Shown: piece after piece, positions 63,209-64,000 of the stretch
How positions within the stretch are numbered: the stretch's first letter is position 1
Layout of the letters: every line of letters starts with the position of its first letter
Assembly (NCBI RefSeq): GCF_900168295.1
Contig: NZ_FVZL01000001.1
Location: forward strand, 582,134 to 646,133
Length of the DNA: 64,000 nucleotides
Direction of reading: 5' to 3'
Origin: Arthrobacter sp. P2b
Lineage (GTDB): Bacteria > Actinomycetota > Actinomycetes > Actinomycetales > Micrococcaceae
Made by a program: the position numbers and the translations under genes
The notes under the pieces: model-generated
What the model was told of the DNA's origin: nothing
What the model saw: only the letters and a program-made list of their open reading frames with translations
The model's database searches: none

Positions 63209-64000
63209 CAGCGTGCACCTTCTTCAGAAGTGGCCCCGGCGGGATCACCGAAGGAGGCCAGGTAACGGGCGTAGTGCTCCTGCTGCCGGTCCAGCCAGGA
63301 GTTGGGTGTGCTGTACACGTGCTTGAAGACGTCCAGCGGCCGCGGGTCCGGCATGGTGGTACAGCCGTTGCGCATCTCACGGGCCACGGCGTCGGCCTTG
63401 TCCTTAACCTGCTGCTGCAGCTCGTCGGTGAGCAGGCCCTTCCGGTCCAGCAGGGCCGCCGCCCGGCTGATCGGGTCCTTTGCCGCCCAGTCCTCAAGCT
63501 CGTTCGGGTCCCGGTACCGGGTTGGGTCGTCGGCCGTGGTGTGCGGTCCCATCCGGTAGCTGACAGCTTCAATGAACGTGGGACCGCCCCCGCGGCGTGC
63601 CCGGTCAAGGGCAACGCGGGTCGCAGCCATCACGGCCAGGACATCGTTGCCGTCCACGCGCATGCTGGGGATTCCGAAGCCGGTGGCCCTGTCCGCGAGC
63701 TGGATGTGTGACTGGAGCCGCACGGGCTCGGAAATGGCCCAATGGTTGTTCGTGCAGAAGAATACGACCGGAACCTGGAAGCTGGCGGCAAACACCATGG
63801 CCTCGTTGACGTCGCCCTCGCTGGTTGCGCCATCCCCGAAATAGGTGACGGCTACGGAGTCGGCGCCGTCGTTCTGGATGCCCATGGCATAGCCGGTAGC
63901 GTGCAGGGTCTGGGCGCCGATGATGATCTGCGGAGTGGCCATGTTAACCGCGTAGGGATCCCACCCCGCTGATGCGTTGCCGCGCCAGACGCGGACCAGG
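63208..64000 (-). CDS. bkdA: Branched-chain alpha-keto acid dehydrogenase E1 alpha subunit (partial, N-terminus off the right edge)
   Basis: 264 codons are visible out of an expected 380-400. Thiamin-diphosphate motif GDGATSEGDVNEAMVFAASF followed by NNHWAIS is intact; SYRMGPHTTADDPTRYRD is the phosphorylation-loop region of E1 alpha proteins. The reading frame is open to the last base (LVRVWRGNASAGWDPYAVN precedes an internal Met), so the gene begins beyond the window. Confidence 0.95.
   Translation of the reverse strand, partial: LVRVWRGNASAGWDPYAVNMATPQIIIGAQTLHATGYAMGIQNDGADSVAVTYFGDGATSEGDVNEAMVFAASFQVPVVFFCTNNHWAISEPVRLQSHIQLADRATGFGIPSMRVDGNDVLAVMAATRVALDRARRGGGPTFIEAVSYRMGPHTTADDPTRYRDPNELEDWAAKDPISRAAALLDRKGLLTDELQQQVKDKADAVAREMRNGCTTMPDPRPLDVFKHVYSTPNSWLDRQQEHYARYLASFGDPAGATSEEGAR

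Noticed and set aside
1..64000. tRNA, rRNA, CRISPR array, prophage, insertion sequence or restriction-modification genes
   Set aside because: Looked for on both strands; nothing convincing. No transposase or integrase motif was found in any plausible coding frame.

Overview
The window is GC-rich chromosomal DNA from a high-GC Gram-positive bacterium, most likely Arthrobacter or Pseudarthrobacter (Micrococcaceae). This rests on the near-identity of the PNPase, S15 and IF-2 proteins to what I know of that group, the actinobacterial gene order (rimP-nusA-ylxR-infB-rbfA, truB-ribF-rpsO-pnp-M16 peptidase, dxr-rip1-ispG-GNAT), a 13E12-type HNH gene and many leaderless promoters. No tRNA, rRNA, CRISPR array, prophage or insertion sequence was seen. 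Two genes run off the ends: RNase J on the left and the branched-chain keto acid dehydrogenase E1 alpha subunit on the right.

Layout. 1-6.4 kb: lysine/diaminopimelate genes dapA and dapB with RNase J, plus a small two-gene unit (unknown protein and nitrilase-family hydrolase) behind a promoter that carries a LexA-like box. 6.4-12.4 kb: a molybdenum cofactor island (moaE, mog, moaC, moeA and a membrane-anchored sulfite-oxidase-like protein on one strand; moaA and moaD diverging). 12.4-15.1 kb: a DUF222/HNH (13E12 family) gene with two tandem DNA-damage-type promoters, then a small beta-barrel protein. 15.2-19.5 kb: M16 peptidase, pnp with a structured leader, and rpsO. 19.6-28.2 kb: tryptophan-to-anthranilate genes kynA-kynU, ribF, two membrane proteins, truB, an aminotransferase, a thioredoxin, guanine deaminase and a secreted beta-propeller protein. 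28.2-34.2 kb: the rimP-nusA-ylxR-infB-rbfA translation operon. 34.3-43.9 kb: accessory genes (ferritin-like, APH-type kinase, PLP decarboxylase, TSUP transporter) around proS, then an ABC exporter operon with its own TetR regulator and a palindromic operator. 43.9-51.7 kb: the ispG/dxr isoprenoid genes with the Rip1 intramembrane protease, a SatD/DUF3307 pair and a lipase maturation factor. 51.8-64 kb: leucine and branched-chain acid catabolism.

The right-hand 12 kb works as one pathway. BkdA-BkdB-BkdC convert branched-chain keto acids to acyl-CoAs. An acyl-CoA dehydrogenase, biotin carboxylase/BCCP subunit, carboxyltransferase subunit, MaoC hydratase, CitE-like lyase and a two-subunit 3-oxoacid CoA-transferase then carry the leucine branch to acetyl-CoA and acetoacetate. 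The gene set matches the Mycobacterium tuberculosis Rv2495c-Rv2506 region, including a divergent TetR gene with paired operator-like repeats.

The most unusual signals are regulatory and repetitive: a LexA-like box filling the spacer of a complete promoter, a duplicated DNA-damage promoter plus leaderless start on the HNH gene, about a dozen leaderless start sites, dense hairpins between infB and rbfA, a telomere-like triple G-run repeat, and in-frame 15- or 18-base repeats inside four genes, one of which resembles a dispersed intergenic element that has entered the E2 linker.
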